Source of the DNA: Maribacter litoralis
Lineage (GTDB): Bacteria; Bacteroidota; Bacteroidia; Flavobacteriales; Flavobacteriaceae
Length of the DNA: 64,000 bases
Reading direction: 5' to 3'
Assembly (NCBI RefSeq): GCF_003075045.1
Contig: NZ_QCZD01000006.1
Location: forward strand, 1-64,000
In this document: piece by piece, positions 42,334 through 51,731 of the stretch
Layout: each line of letters begins with the position of its first letter
How positions within the stretch are numbered: the stretch's first letter is position 1
Made by a program: the position numbers and the translations under genes
The notes under the pieces: generated by a model
The model's database searches: none
Seen by the model: the letters and a program-made list of their open reading frames with translations, nothing else
Told to the model about the DNA's origin: nothing

Positions 42334-44252
42334 TAACCTAAAATATTAGTGACTTTAAAACGTAGCGTAATTAATTCTTGTATTTCTTTGATGGCCTTGA
42401 AAGTACGCTTTAATTTCATTTTCTCTTGTTTTGTCAACTGTTCCAACTCAATAAACCTCCCAGAATCATGATGTGACAAACCTTGTTTGGTCCTAAATTT
42501 TAATAAGGCCTTGGTGGCGTACGAACAAGCTAAGTAAAGCTCTTTGTTGTTCGGTTCTAATTCAGCTAGTTTTTCATAGCGTTCCCAAGTATTGCTAATT
42601 GCTTTTACTGAGTGGGACAAAATTAGCACTCTCGCTGCATCGATCAAAGGTCTTAACGCTCTGCTTTTTAAATCGAAGAAATCTTTATGTTGACCATCCT
42701 GTTCTACCAGAAACTGTCTGAAAAATCCGGTAGGCGAAGGACTCTGTAGTGCTCCGTTCGCTAAATGCACCAAAAATATAGGATACTTATCTACGGTTCT
42801 AAAAATGTGATCGGACATATTATCTAACAAACTTCGTTCACCATAGGCCAAGCTATAATCGAAAAATATGGAAGACATCAATACTTCATTAGGTCCAGGG
42901 TTACTGATCCAGTAAGATAATTTGTTTTTCCATTCTTGTAGGCTAAGGCACCATTTGGGATTAGAAGCCATCATGTCGGCAGGGCAATATTCGTAACCAA
43001 TTACATTTAAAGCCTTTGTTACGTGTTTTGAAAGTTCTAAAAAATAAGTGGTAGTTTTAGGTAAATCTTCCTCTGGTACATCTTCAAATACCAATGCATT
43101 ATCTTGATCGGTATGTAAAAGTTGTTCACTTCTACCTTGGCTTCCTAAAGCCAACCATGCGAACTTTACGGGTGGTGGAGTACCCATTTTGTTGATGGAT
43201 ATTTCTACTACTTGTTTTATACATGTATCGTTCAGTTCAGATATGATTTTGGCAATAATTCCTAAAGGAATGTTTTGCTCCAAGTATCCCGCTAAAAGTA
43301 CCATTATACTCTTTCTAAGCTGCTTTATCTTTTTTGTTCGAGTAGCACGTTTTATGGCTTTGACTAAAACAGCAGGGTTGTCACCCAAGGAGACCATTAA
43401 GTCATGTTTAGATAATATGCCTAATGCAGCTGTATTTGGTGTGCCATCTTCCGTAATGACCAAATGACTGATGTTACTCTTCATCATAGCCATTTGAGCT
43501 TGGGTTATGGTTAGGTTTTTTGGATAGGTAATTACAGGGGAGGCCATTATTGTTTTTACCGATGCCGTAATGGGCTGCTTTCCTGTAATAACTTTATTTC
43601 TAAAATCTTTATCTGTAATAATGCCAACAGGTAATTCTTTGCTGACCACGAGTATGGACCCAATTTGCTTTTTGGTCATTAGCTCGGCAGCCTTTTGTAT
43701 GCTTGTTCTAGTTGAGCAAGTAATCAGTTTTTTGGAATAGCTTGCTAATTGTAAATCTGGTAGAACAACTTCTTTATTGATCTCTTCATTATCTTCAATA
43801 TCATAAAGCTGTCCCTTTTGACTTTTTGCATACGGATTACGGGTGTTAGAGGCAAAACTCTCCATTAAAAAAATAGTTACCTGCTCGTTCTGTTTTGCAA
43901 TAGGTTTAAAAAGATCTATTGGAATTCCGTAAATAATGGATTCCTCATGAGCTCTGGCTTCTAGTTTGTAATTTTCATTTGCAAAAAGTGGTCGTAAACC
44001 AAATATATCGCCTTCGTCACAGTAGTCTAGTATGTTTGAGGTTGCAGGGTTGTTCAATGTTACCGCACCTTTATGTACCATGTAGAAATGTGAATGTTGG
44101 TTTTCATCTACTGTAAAAATGACACTATTTTTCTCCTTATATACAATGATAACCTGTTCGGCTAACTGAAATAAAGATGTGTTGTCAAGTACATTGAACG
44201 GGGGATAGTTTTTAATGAAATCCGCGACCCTTTCAGAAATAAGATTTTTCAT
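42333..44252 (-). CDS. cNMP-binding/CBS/DUF294 nucleotidyltransferase-like protein
   Basis: The 639-residue cytosolic protein has a cyclic-nucleotide-binding-like domain (20-130), two CBS domains (about 170-300), a DUF294 nucleotidyltransferase domain with LGSQGRSEQLLHTDQDNALVF (about 385) and a C-terminal substrate-binding helical domain. The glycine-serine and DxD metal residues are intact, so it may be active, perhaps as a uridylyltransferase relative. CBS domains suggest control by adenine nucleotides. Substrate unknown. Cotranscribed with the exonuclease. Confidence 0.88.
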   Translation of the reverse strand: MKNLISERVADFIKNYPPFNVLDNTSLFQLAEQVIIVYKEKNSVIFTVDENQHSHFYMVHKGAVTLNNPATSNILDYCDEGDIFGLRPLFANENYKLEARAHEESIIYGIPIDLFKPIAKQNEQVTIFLMESFASNTRNPYAKSQKGQLYDIEDNEEINKEVVLPDLQLASYSKKLITCSTRTSIQKAAELMTKKQIGSILVVSKELPVGIITDKDFRNKVITGKQPITASVKTIMASPVITYPKNLTITQAQMAMMKSNISHLVITEDGTPNTAALGILSKHDLMVSLGDNPAVLVKAIKRATRTKKIKQLRKSIMVLLAGYLEQNIPLGIIAKIISELNDTCIKQVVEISINKMGTPPPVKFAWLALGSQGRSEQLLHTDQDNALVFEDVPEEDLPKTTTYFLELSKHVTKALNVIGYEYCPADMMASNPKWCLSLQEWKNKLSYWISNPGPNEVLMSSIFFDYSLAYGERSLLDNMSDHIFRTVDKYPIFLVHLANGALQSPSPTGFFRQFLVEQDGQHKDFFDLKSRALRPLIDAARVLILSHSVKAISNTWERYEKLAELEPNNKELYLACSYATKALLKFRTKQGLSHHDSGRFIELEQLTKQEKMKLKRTFKAIKEIQELITLRFKVTNILG

Positions 44253-44330
44253 AAATTAAAGTTAGCAGAATAATCCTTGATATAAAAGGAGATGTTATTA
44301 ACGATTGTTTTACTGATAAAACCGGAACTT

Positions 44331-45761
44331 TTAACAATCACTCAAGAAAACACCGACTGCTAAGCCACCTTCTGAGGTTTCTTTATATTTTGAATTCATG
44401 TCCTTAGCGGTTTCCCACATGGTCTGTACCACTTTATCTAGTGGGACTTTAGCTGCAGAAGGATCAGAACCCAATGCTAGTTCTGCAGCATTGATCGCTT
44501 TTATGGCACCCATGGAATTTCTTTCTATACATGGTATCTGTACTAGTCCGCCAATGGGGTCACAGGTAAGTCCCAAATGATGTTCCATTGCTATTTCTGC
44601 CGCCATTAGTACTTGTTCTGGCGTGCCACCCAGTAACTCGGCCAGCGCACCTGCAGCCATTGCAGATGATACGCCTATCTCGGCTTGGCATCCACCCATT
44701 GCGGCCGAAATTGTAGCTCCTTTTTTAAAGATGCTGCCAATTTCTCCTGCAACTAATAAGAACTGTTTTATATGTTCGAAATTACCTGCATGATTTTCAA
44801 TGACCATATAATACATTAATACGGCAGGTATAACACCCGCACTGCCATTGGTCGGTGCGGTTACCACACGGCCTAGAGATGCATTTACTTCATTTACACT
44901 TAAGGCAAAACAGCTTACCCATTGTAAAATTTGCCTAAACTTCACTTCTGTTTGTCTAATACTTTGTAGCCATTCTTGTGGGGAGGAGTAGGGAAGGTCA
45001 CTCTTTAATTTATTGTGCATTTCAAAAGCCCTACGCTTTACATTTAATCCACCGGGCAAAGTTCCTTCGGTATGGCATCCGGTGTACATGCATTCAAGCA
45101 TGGTAGCCCAAATTCTATTGAGCTCATGATCTATAATTTCTTCATCCCTTAAAGAAAGTTCGTTTTGCAAAACAAGGTCAGATATCTTTAAGCCTTCACT
45201 TTTACAGAATTCGAGCAACTCGGTGCCCTTTTGCACAGGAAAAGGAAACTTTTGGAACATGTCAACTTTTCGCTTGGCATTTTTTCTGTCTTCACCAACT
45301 ACAAACCCACCACCTATGGAATAATAGGTTTTGGAAATTTTTCTGCCGGATTTCAATTTTGCCTGAAATTTTAATCCGTTAGCATGAAAGGGTAAAAACT
45401 TTTTATTGAATATAATATGCTTGCTTGGATCAAAGGTAATACTGTATTTACCATCTAAGAGTAACACATGGTCGTTCTTGATGGTCTTTATTAGCGGGTC
45501 TATGGTTTCTATAGGTACTAATTCGGGATCTGCACCTAGTAAGCCTAGCATTACGGCATAGTCTGTGGCATGGCCTCTACCTGTTAAAGAAAGAGAGCCA
45601 TAAAGATGAACCTCTACTTCTTCTACTTTTTCAAGATTGTTTTTAGAGCTTAAACGTGCCAGCCAACGTTCTGCGGCGCGCCATGGTCCAAGAGTATGTG
45701 AGCTGGAAGGCCCAACGCCTATCTTTAACATATCAAAAACGCTAATGCTTTCTATCTCCAA
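44331..45761 (-). CDS. sdaA: L-serine ammonia-lyase, iron-sulfur type
   Basis: The enzyme deaminates L-serine to pyruvate. It is the single-chain form (476 residues), with the beta domain first ([17 protein letters not shown]) and the catalytic alpha domain after. Cluster cysteines fit [25 protein letters not shown] and the terminal region [19 protein letters not shown] is also typical. Single gene, divergent from dnaK. Confidence 0.95.
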   Translation of the reverse strand: MEIESISVFDMLKIGVGPSSSHTLGPWRAAERWLARLSSKNNLEKVEEVEVHLYGSLSLTGRGHATDYAVMLGLLGADPELVPIETIDPLIKTIKNDHVLLLDGKYSITFDPSKHIIFNKKFLPFHANGLKFQAKLKSGRKISKTYYSIGGGFVVGEDRKNAKRKVDMFQKFPFPVQKGTELLEFCKSEGLKISDLVLQNELSLRDEEIIDHELNRIWATMLECMYTGCHTEGTLPGGLNVKRRAFEMHNKLKSDLPYSSPQEWLQSIRQTEVKFRQILQWVSCFALSVNEVNASLGRVVTAPTNGSAGVIPAVLMYYMVIENHAGNFEHIKQFLLVAGEIGSIFKKGATISAAMGGCQAEIGVSSAMAAGALAELLGGTPEQVLMAAEIAMEHHLGLTCDPIGGLVQIPCIERNSMGAIKAINAAELALGSDPSAAKVPLDKVVQTMWETAKDMNSKYKETSEGGLAVGVFLSDC

Positions 45762-45854
45762 ATCTTATCGGTTTTTGTAGGCTAAGGTACAATGTTTCGA
45801 TAACCTTTTTACTATACTAAATTGGCATATTTATTATGGGTTGAAACATAATAA

Positions 45855-45867
45855 TGACATCATGTCA
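45855..45867. promoter_or_regulatory. Palindrome upstream of dnaK
   Basis: TGACAT-C-ATGTCA is a perfect 13-bp palindrome 77 bp before the dnaK start. It is not a CIRCE element. TTTG follows at 45872-45875 and a TAnnnTTTG near 45885-45893, one base off the consensus. A heat-shock regulator site is possible. Confidence 0.4.
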
Positions 45868-45943
45868 GTTTTTTGTGCTTGGCATATTGTTTGTCATTTA
45901 CTAAGCGATTGTAAAATAAAGCACTTAATTTAAAACATATAAA

Positions 45944-47848
45944 ATGAGTAAGATTATAGGAATAGATTTGGGTACTACCAACTCCTGTGTTTCCGTAATG
46001 GAAGGTAATGAGCCAGTGGTAATTCCAAATGCAGAAGGAAAAAGAACTACACCATCTGTCATCGCTTTTGTTGATGGAGGTGAAATTAAAGTTGGTGACC
46101 CGGCAAAAAGACAAGCGGTAACCAACCCTCATAAAACCATTTATTCTATTAAAAGGTTTATGGGTAATAAATATTCAGAGTCTAGTAAAGAAGCTGGTAG
46201 AGTACCTTATAAAGTAGTAAAAGGTGATAATGATACACCAAGAGTAGATATTGATGGTCGTTTATATTCTCCACAAGAATTATCTGCAATGATTCTTCAG
46301 AAAATGAAGAAAACTGCAGAAGACTATTTAGGTCAAGATGTTTCTCGTGCGGTAATTACTGTACCTGCATATTTTAACGATGCACAGAGACAAGCTACTA
46401 AAGAAGCTGGTGAAATTGCCGGTTTAACCGTAGAGCGTATCATTAACGAACCTACCGCGGCATCTTTGGCTTATGGTATGGATAAAAAAGATACCGATCA
46501 GAAGATAGTTGTTTTTGATTTTGGTGGTGGTACACATGATGTATCTATCTTAGAGTTGGGTGACGGTGTATTTGAAGTATTGGCTACCGATGGTGATACA
46601 CACTTAGGTGGTGATGATGTTGATCAGAAGATTATAGATTGGTTGGCAGAAGAGTTCAAAGCTGAGGAAAGCTTAGATTTAAGAGATGATTCAATGGCTT
46701 TACAACGTTTGCGTGAAGCAGCTGAAAAAGCTAAGATAGAGTTGTCATCATCTGCACAGACAGAAATTAATTTACCATATGTAACGGCTACAGCTTCTGG
46801 ACCAAAGCACTTGGTAAGAACTTTAACGAGATCTAAGTTTGAGCAATTAATTGCTGATTTGGTTAAGAGAACTATTGAGCCATGTGAAACTGCAATGAAA
46901 GCAGCGGGACTTTCTAAGAGCGATATTGATGAAATTATCTTAGTTGGTGGTTCTACAAGAATACCAGCTGTACAAGAGGCAGTTGAGAAATTCTTTGGTA
47001 AGAAACCTTCTAAAGGTGTTAACCCAGATGAGGTTGTTGCAATTGGTGCAGCTATTCAAGGTGGGGTTTTAACAGGTGATGTTAAAGATGTATTGTTATT
47101 GGATGTTACACCACTTTCATTAGGTATTGAAACTATGGGTAGTGTAATGACCAAGTTGATAGAGGCAAATACTACGATACCAACTAAAAAGTCTCAGGTA
47201 TTCTCTACAGCAGCGGATAACCAACCATCGGTTGAAATTCATGTGTTGCAAGGAGAAAGACCAATGGCGAATGATAACAAGACCATCGGTAGATTCCATT
47301 TAGACGGTATTCCACCAGCAAAAAGAGGTACTCCACAAATTGAAGTAACTTTTGATATTGATGCTAACGGTATCATTAAGGTATCTGCGACTGATAAGGC
47401 TACAGGTAAATCTCAAGATATCCGTATTGAAGCTTCTTCTGGTTTAACCGAAGAAGAAATCAAAAAGATGAAAGCTGAAGCTGAGGCAAATGCCGAGTCT
47501 GATAAGAAAGCTAAAGAAACTGCCGATAAGCTTAATGAAGCTGACGGTATGATTTTCCAGACCGAGAAGCAGTTAGAGGAATTTGGTGATAAATTATCTG
47601 ATGATAAGAAAAAACCAATTGAAGAGGCTTTAACAGAATTGAAAGCTGCTTACGAGACGAAAGACATAGCGGTTATTACACCAGCTTTAGATAAAATCAA
47701 CGAAGCTTGGAAAGTAGCTTCTGAAGAAATGTACAAAGCGCAAGCTGATGCCCAAGGTGCTGGTGCTCCTCAAGGAGAGCCAACTGCAGACAGCGGTGCT
47801 TCTGAAGGTGATAATGTTGAAGACGTAGACTTCGAAGAGGTTAAGTAA
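45944..47848 (+). CDS. dnaK: Molecular chaperone DnaK (Hsp70)
   Basis: The 634-residue Hsp70 shows all signatures: [16 protein letters not shown] at the start, [14 protein letters not shown] around residue 190, [13 protein letters not shown] near 335, and an acidic Gly-rich tail ending EDVDFEEVK. It folds proteins in the cytosol with ATP. One oddity: the second phosphate motif has H in GGTHDVS where most DnaK proteins have F. dnaJ and grpE are not adjacent. A strong terminator follows. Confidence 0.98.
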   Translation: MSKIIGIDLGTTNSCVSVMEGNEPVVIPNAEGKRTTPSVIAFVDGGEIKVGDPAKRQAVTNPHKTIYSIKRFMGNKYSESSKEAGRVPYKVVKGDNDTPRVDIDGRLYSPQELSAMILQKMKKTAEDYLGQDVSRAVITVPAYFNDAQRQATKEAGEIAGLTVERIINEPTAASLAYGMDKKDTDQKIVVFDFGGGTHDVSILELGDGVFEVLATDGDTHLGGDDVDQKIIDWLAEEFKAEESLDLRDDSMALQRLREAAEKAKIELSSSAQTEINLPYVTATASGPKHLVRTLTRSKFEQLIADLVKRTIEPCETAMKAAGLSKSDIDEIILVGGSTRIPAVQEAVEKFFGKKPSKGVNPDEVVAIGAAIQGGVLTGDVKDVLLLDVTPLSLGIETMGSVMTKLIEANTTIPTKKSQVFSTAADNQPSVEIHVLQGERPMANDNKTIGRFHLDGIPPAKRGTPQIEVTFDIDANGIIKVSATDKATGKSQDIRIEASSGLTEEEIKKMKAEAEANAESDKKAKETADKLNEADGMIFQTEKQLEEFGDKLSDDKKKPIEEALTELKAAYETKDIAVITPALDKINEAWKVASEEMYKAQADAQGAGAPQGEPTADSGASEGDNVEDVDFEEVK

Positions 47849-47869
47849 TATAACTTTAACTTGATATAT

Positions 47870-47897
47870 AAAAGGGACGGTATTTACCGTCCCTTTT
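47870..47897 (+). terminator. dnaK terminator
   Basis: Stem AAAAGGGACGGTA (47870-47882), loop of 2 nt, TACCGTCCCTTTT (47885-47897), 22 bp after the dnaK stop. Confidence 0.92.
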
Positions 47898-47950
47898 TAC
47901 TTTTATAGTAATTTATTTTGAACCAAGTATTATTAAACTAATTTTACAGT

Positions 47951-48880
47951 ATGATTAGAAATTACTTTCAAACATTTTTTACTGTATTCATTTCGGTTCT
48001 AGGAACAATACAAGGACAGGAGATACAAATTTTTACCGTTGAAGATTTTGATTTAATGGGCGATGTAAAAAAATGTTTGGTGAGTACCGACTATGGTAAA
48101 GAAGAATACGACTTTAATAAAAACGGTTTGCTGACAAAGTCGGTTACCAGGTATAATGAACAAGATTATGATGTGGTTTATTATAAGTATAGTAAAGGAG
48201 AGCTTTTGGAAAAGCGTTCTGAATCGTACAGAAACAACACGTTTGATGCAAGTACATCGATAGCTCACTTTTATGAAATAGACTCAACGGATAATATAAA
48301 AATTCAAGAACGTATATTCTCATATGACAAACAGTTTATCGATGAATATATCTATTACTATGATGAGTTTGGTGATATCATTAGCATCAAAAGAACCAAT
48401 AACGATGGTACCGATGTTACCCAAGTCGAGCATAAAAAATTTAAAGGGGAAAATACGGTAACCTATTTGTTGAACGACCTACCGATAAAATCTATTCGTA
48501 CTTCTACTCTAAAGCCAAAGAATAAACCTGCACAAAATGTAGTTTTGACCAAGGAATATTTAAATGGTGAAGAAAATTTTGCTTTTGAAGAGGTATATAG
48601 CTTGGACGGAAAATTAATGGCTCAGCAGGAATTTGAATATGATACGTCTGCCAAGAAATTTGTACCAACAACTAGAACTACATATGAATACGATCAAAAA
48701 GGCATGTTAGTTGCTGAAACCGCTAAAAGGGGAGCCGGAATCATAAAAAAAGAATATATTTATCAGTATGACAATTCTGAGGTAGGTAATTGGGTAAAGC
48801 AAATAGTGACACCAGATAATACGTATACCACAAGAAAAATATTTTACTATCCACCACAATTAAAAACTGACGAAGAATAA
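47951..48880 (+). CDS. Secreted protein with YD-like repeats, unknown function
   Basis: The 309-residue protein has a signal peptide (about 1-22, ending TIQGQ) and a mature part rich in repeated Tyr-Asp/Lys-Gly motifs such as YDFNKNGLLTKSV, YYYDEFGDIISI and YEYDQKGMLVAET. These are like RHS/YD beta-hairpin repeats found in extracytoplasmic proteins. I recognise no enzyme motif. Single gene between dnaK and the convergent GNAT gene. Confidence 0.7.
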   Translation: MIRNYFQTFFTVFISVLGTIQGQEIQIFTVEDFDLMGDVKKCLVSTDYGKEEYDFNKNGLLTKSVTRYNEQDYDVVYYKYSKGELLEKRSESYRNNTFDASTSIAHFYEIDSTDNIKIQERIFSYDKQFIDEYIYYYDEFGDIISIKRTNNDGTDVTQVEHKKFKGENTVTYLLNDLPIKSIRTSTLKPKNKPAQNVVLTKEYLNGEENFAFEEVYSLDGKLMAQQEFEYDTSAKKFVPTTRTTYEYDQKGMLVAETAKRGAGIIKKEYIYQYDNSEVGNWVKQIVTPDNTYTTRKIFYYPPQLKTDEE

Positions 48881-48882
48881 TG

Positions 48883-49440
48883 TTATTCGCTATTCTTTAA
48901 CCATTCATCGCGTAGTAATCCATAACAGCACGTATTTCTTTTAAAACCATTTAATAAGTAGACATCTTTACGTAAAATGCCTTCTAAAGTGCATCCTAAT
49001 TTTTCTACAGCCTTTCTAGAGGCGATATTTCGCTCATCTACTCGAAATTCTATTTTTTCAAAATCTAAGGTAGTAAAGGCATAGTCTAGCATTAAATTTT
49101 TCATTTGAGTGTTTAGTCCCGTGCCTTGAAACTCACGACCGATCCATGTAGAGCCTATGTGCAATACTTTGTTTCTGTGGTTCATATTCATATAACGAGT
49201 GCATCCTGCAAACGCTTTATTTTGTTTGTCATATATAATAAAAGGAATGCTAGTGCCAGCTTTTACCTGCTGTAAGGCTATTTCAACATAGTTTTTTAAG
49301 CTGCTTGGTGTAGCTATGTCCGATGGAGAATATTGAACTAGATTTTCTTGTGATGCAACAGGAATCAATGATTCGAAATTTTGTAAAGTAAGCGGACTTA
49401 ATTTGACCCTATCATTTTCTAAAATTATTTGACTGCTCAT
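48883..49440 (-). CDS. GNAT-family N-acetyltransferase (RimJ/RimL-like)
   Basis: The 185-residue protein fits the RimJ/RimL branch: TWIGREFQGTGLNTQMKNLM is the acetyl-CoA pyrophosphate loop, and RVDERNIASRKAVEKLGCTLEG is the following conserved segment. The acceptor could be a protein N-terminus or a small amine; not decidable. Its start overlaps the hydrolase stop by 1 bp, so both are on one transcript. Confidence 0.87.
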   Translation of the reverse strand: MSSQIILENDRVKLSPLTLQNFESLIPVASQENLVQYSPSDIATPSSLKNYVEIALQQVKAGTSIPFIIYDKQNKAFAGCTRYMNMNHRNKVLHIGSTWIGREFQGTGLNTQMKNLMLDYAFTTLDFEKIEFRVDERNIASRKAVEKLGCTLEGILRKDVYLLNGFKRNTCCYGLLRDEWLKNSE

Positions 49441-50081
49441 TATACAAGTTGTTTTATTATTTCTTTTTTTATTTCGTGTGCACCGTTAAAACTAATGTGA
49501 CGCAAATTTTCTTCGAATAACGAATTAAGTTTTTCGCTTTCTTTTAATAGTCGTTCAGGACTTAGGTATTCATCTTTATCTCCAATTATAGATATAATTT
49601 CGGTGTCCCTCTTTAAAAAGTTAAAATCTGTTTTTTGCAATTCATTTGGTAAACCGCCCGCATAAAGAATCAATTTTGAACATTGTATTTTAGAGTGTGC
49701 CAAGTATCTAGTAGCTACAGATACTCCTTGAGAGAATCCAAAAAAAATGATTTTACAAGTAGATGGTAAATTTTCGTTTTCAAGTACGGCATCAAGGTAA
49801 TTGAAAAGATTTGATGTTTCTAAAGCAGTATTTTCTTTGGTCAACCAACTGGCCCCTACATGTTTGTATTCATTTTTTAAATAATATTTCGAAGGAGCTT
49901 GAGGGGCAATAATATAGTTTTGGTCCTTTGGTAATTCGTTAAAATATTTCAGAAAAAACCGACTTAAAAAACCTATGCCATGAAAAACTATCCAAACATA
50001 TGTTGTTTTGCTATTTAGTTCATTTAAAGTCTCGTAGGTATTGGTAGTTTCGTAAGAGACCTTTTTTATCTGTTGGTTCAT
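49440..50081 (-). CDS. Alpha/beta hydrolase (carboxylesterase/phospholipase type)
   Basis: A 213-residue hydrolase with the nucleophile elbow GFSQGVS (serine near residue 119), an acid in IIGDKDEYLS and the histidine in FNGAHEI at the C-terminus. WIVFHGIG is the oxyanion region. Substrate unknown; it might act on acyl esters. It is not a good match for MenH, though the menaquinone genes start nearby in the opposite direction. Confidence 0.83.
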   Translation of the reverse strand: MNQQIKKVSYETTNTYETLNELNSKTTYVWIVFHGIGFLSRFFLKYFNELPKDQNYIIAPQAPSKYYLKNEYKHVGASWLTKENTALETSNLFNYLDAVLENENLPSTCKIIFFGFSQGVSVATRYLAHSKIQCSKLILYAGGLPNELQKTDFNFLKRDTEIISIIGDKDEYLSPERLLKESEKLNSLFEENLRHISFNGAHEIKKEIIKQLV

Positions 50082-50145
50082 AAGATGTGCAATTGTATTC
50101 AGCTTTTCTGTTGGTAATGTAATGCTTAATTTTACAAAAAAAAGG

Positions 50146-50568
50146 ATGAACGACTACAAAGAAAAAATTCTAAAGATTTGTAACGAAACTTCTAAGAATA
50201 CCTTAATGGAAACCTTGGATATTGAATATATCGATGTAGGGGAAGATTTTTTAATGGCTAAAATGCCTGTTTCGCCTAAAGTTCATCAGCCTGATGGTGT
50301 TTTGCATGGTGGTGCCTCTGTAGCATTGGCAGAAAGTGTTGGTAGTGCTGCATCTTACATTTTTTTAGACGGCAATAAATATTTTGTTAGAGGGTTAGAA
50401 ATTTCAGCCAACCATGTAAAAAGCATTAAAGATGGTTTTGTGTATGCCAAAGCTACCATTTTACACAAAGGGCGAACCACACAACTTTGGGAGATTAAAA
50501 TCACTAATGAGGCAGATCAATTGATATCCCTTTGTAAATTAACTACCATAGCATTACCTAAGAGCTAG
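50146..50568 (+). CDS. Hotdog-fold thioesterase, possible DHNA-CoA thioesterase
   Basis: Start at ATG 50146, preceded by AAAGG, gives 140 residues. The hotdog motif HQPDGVLHGGASVALAESVGSAAS (catalytic-region Asp/Glu and the central helix) is clear. It lies 1 bp before menF, so it may hydrolyse 1,4-dihydroxy-2-naphthoyl-CoA (the MenI step) in menaquinone synthesis. The alternative is a general PaaI-like thioesterase. Family firm, substrate inferred from position. Confidence 0.85.
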   Translation: MNDYKEKILKICNETSKNTLMETLDIEYIDVGEDFLMAKMPVSPKVHQPDGVLHGGASVALAESVGSAASYIFLDGNKYFVRGLEISANHVKSIKDGFVYAKATILHKGRTTQLWEIKITNEADQLISLCKLTTIALPKS

Positions 50569-50569
50569 T

Positions 50570-51682
50570 ATGGCACAAGAACTTTTTGATCGTGCTGCAA
50601 TGTGCTTAAAAGAGCAGCAGCCTTTTGTGTTATATAGAAAGCCAAATACAACGGAGCTGATCGGGGTGTTTCAACAGACAGATGAGGTTCATATAGTACA
50701 AGATTTCACCGAAAGTGGCTTTGTTTTTGCCCCTTTCGATTTAAACTCCAATGCCATTTTATTGAAAATGGACACCGTATTGAAGGGGGTTTTAGATTCT
50801 TTCAATGGAGAAGGGGTAAATACGGATAGTATAATAATTGATGAATCACACGATAAACCTCGGTATCTCGATTTAATTACGAAGGCTATAGATCAAATCA
50901 ATGAAGGTCATTTTAATAAGGTTGTTTTATCCCGTAAAATTGAAGTAACGAACCATGAGGATGATCTTGAAATTTATAAAAGGTTATTGAGCGCATATCA
51001 AAAGGCGTTCTGTTATTTATGGTATCACCCAAAAGTTGGAGCGTGGATGGGAGCAACTCCCGAGATACTTGTAAAAACTAATGGTTCTCAGTTTACCACA
51101 ATGTCTTTGGCAGGTACCAAAAGCTTTATAGATTTAGAGGAACCCAATTGGTCGGAAAAAGAATTGCATGAACAGCAATTGGTAACCGATTATATTTTAG
51201 ATGCTTTGAAAGATGAGGTGGTATCGATAAAAAGTTCTCAAAGAGAATCGGTAAGAGCAGGTCAACTTTGGCATCTTCGCACCGAAATGAAAGGGACTTT
51301 TGCTCCCAATAAATTCGGATCGGTTTTAAAGGCATTGCATCCAACACCTGCGGTATGTGGTACACCTTTGCTTGAGGCAAAAGATTTTATTCTGAACAAT
51401 GAAATGTATGATCGCTCTTTCTATACTGGTTTTCTAGGAGAGCTTAATGTTAAGTCTGAACTAGCAAGAAACAGAAACAGGAAGAATCAAGAAAATAGTG
51501 CTTACCGAAGTGTCATGAAAACTTCTGAGCTTTTTGTAAATCTACGTTGTATGCAGCTACTTAAAGATAAAGTTGCTATTTATGTGGGCGGAGGAATTAC
51601 TGGTGAATCAAGTCCGGAAAGTGAATGGCAGGAAACCGCTTTGAAAAGCAACACAATGCTTAGGGTTTTAGGTGGTAAATAG
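50570..51682 (+). CDS. menF: Isochorismate synthase
   Basis: The protein (370 residues) is a chorismate-binding enzyme that converts chorismate to isochorismate. Motifs: HFNKVVLSRKIEV (about 117), MSLAGTKSF, GQLWHLRTEM, LHPTPAVCGTP and VGGGITGESSPESEW near the end. A shorter N-terminal part than in E. coli MenF is normal in Bacteroidetes. As menD follows, the menaquinone role is favoured over siderophore synthesis. Confidence 0.94.
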   Translation: MAQELFDRAAMCLKEQQPFVLYRKPNTTELIGVFQQTDEVHIVQDFTESGFVFAPFDLNSNAILLKMDTVLKGVLDSFNGEGVNTDSIIIDESHDKPRYLDLITKAIDQINEGHFNKVVLSRKIEVTNHEDDLEIYKRLLSAYQKAFCYLWYHPKVGAWMGATPEILVKTNGSQFTTMSLAGTKSFIDLEEPNWSEKELHEQQLVTDYILDALKDEVVSIKSSQRESVRAGQLWHLRTEMKGTFAPNKFGSVLKALHPTPAVCGTPLLEAKDFILNNEMYDRSFYTGFLGELNVKSELARNRNRKNQENSAYRSVMKTSELFVNLRCMQLLKDKVAIYVGGGITGESSPESEWQETALKSNTMLRVLGGK

Positions 51683-51717
51683 AGATCAAACTATTGGGTA
51701 ATAACCTGCATTGGTCG

Positions 51718-51725
51718 TATTTTTG
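51718..51725 (+). promoter_or_regulatory. Promoter -7 element directly before menD
   Basis: TATTTTTG matches TAnnTTTG and ends 6 bp before ATG 51732. An ATTG at 51693-51696, 21 bp upstream, may serve as -33. A transcript from here would have almost no leader. Confidence 0.45.
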
Positions 51726-51731
51726 AACTAC

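Noticed and set aside
45762-45943. CIRCE element upstream of dnaK
   Set aside because: The TTAGCACTC-N9-GAGTGCTAA form is absent; only an unrelated 13-bp palindrome is seen.
49440-50081. Alpha/beta hydrolase as the missing MenH
   Set aside because: It lies on the opposite strand in a unit with a GNAT gene, and its motifs fit the carboxylesterase/phospholipase group rather than MenH.
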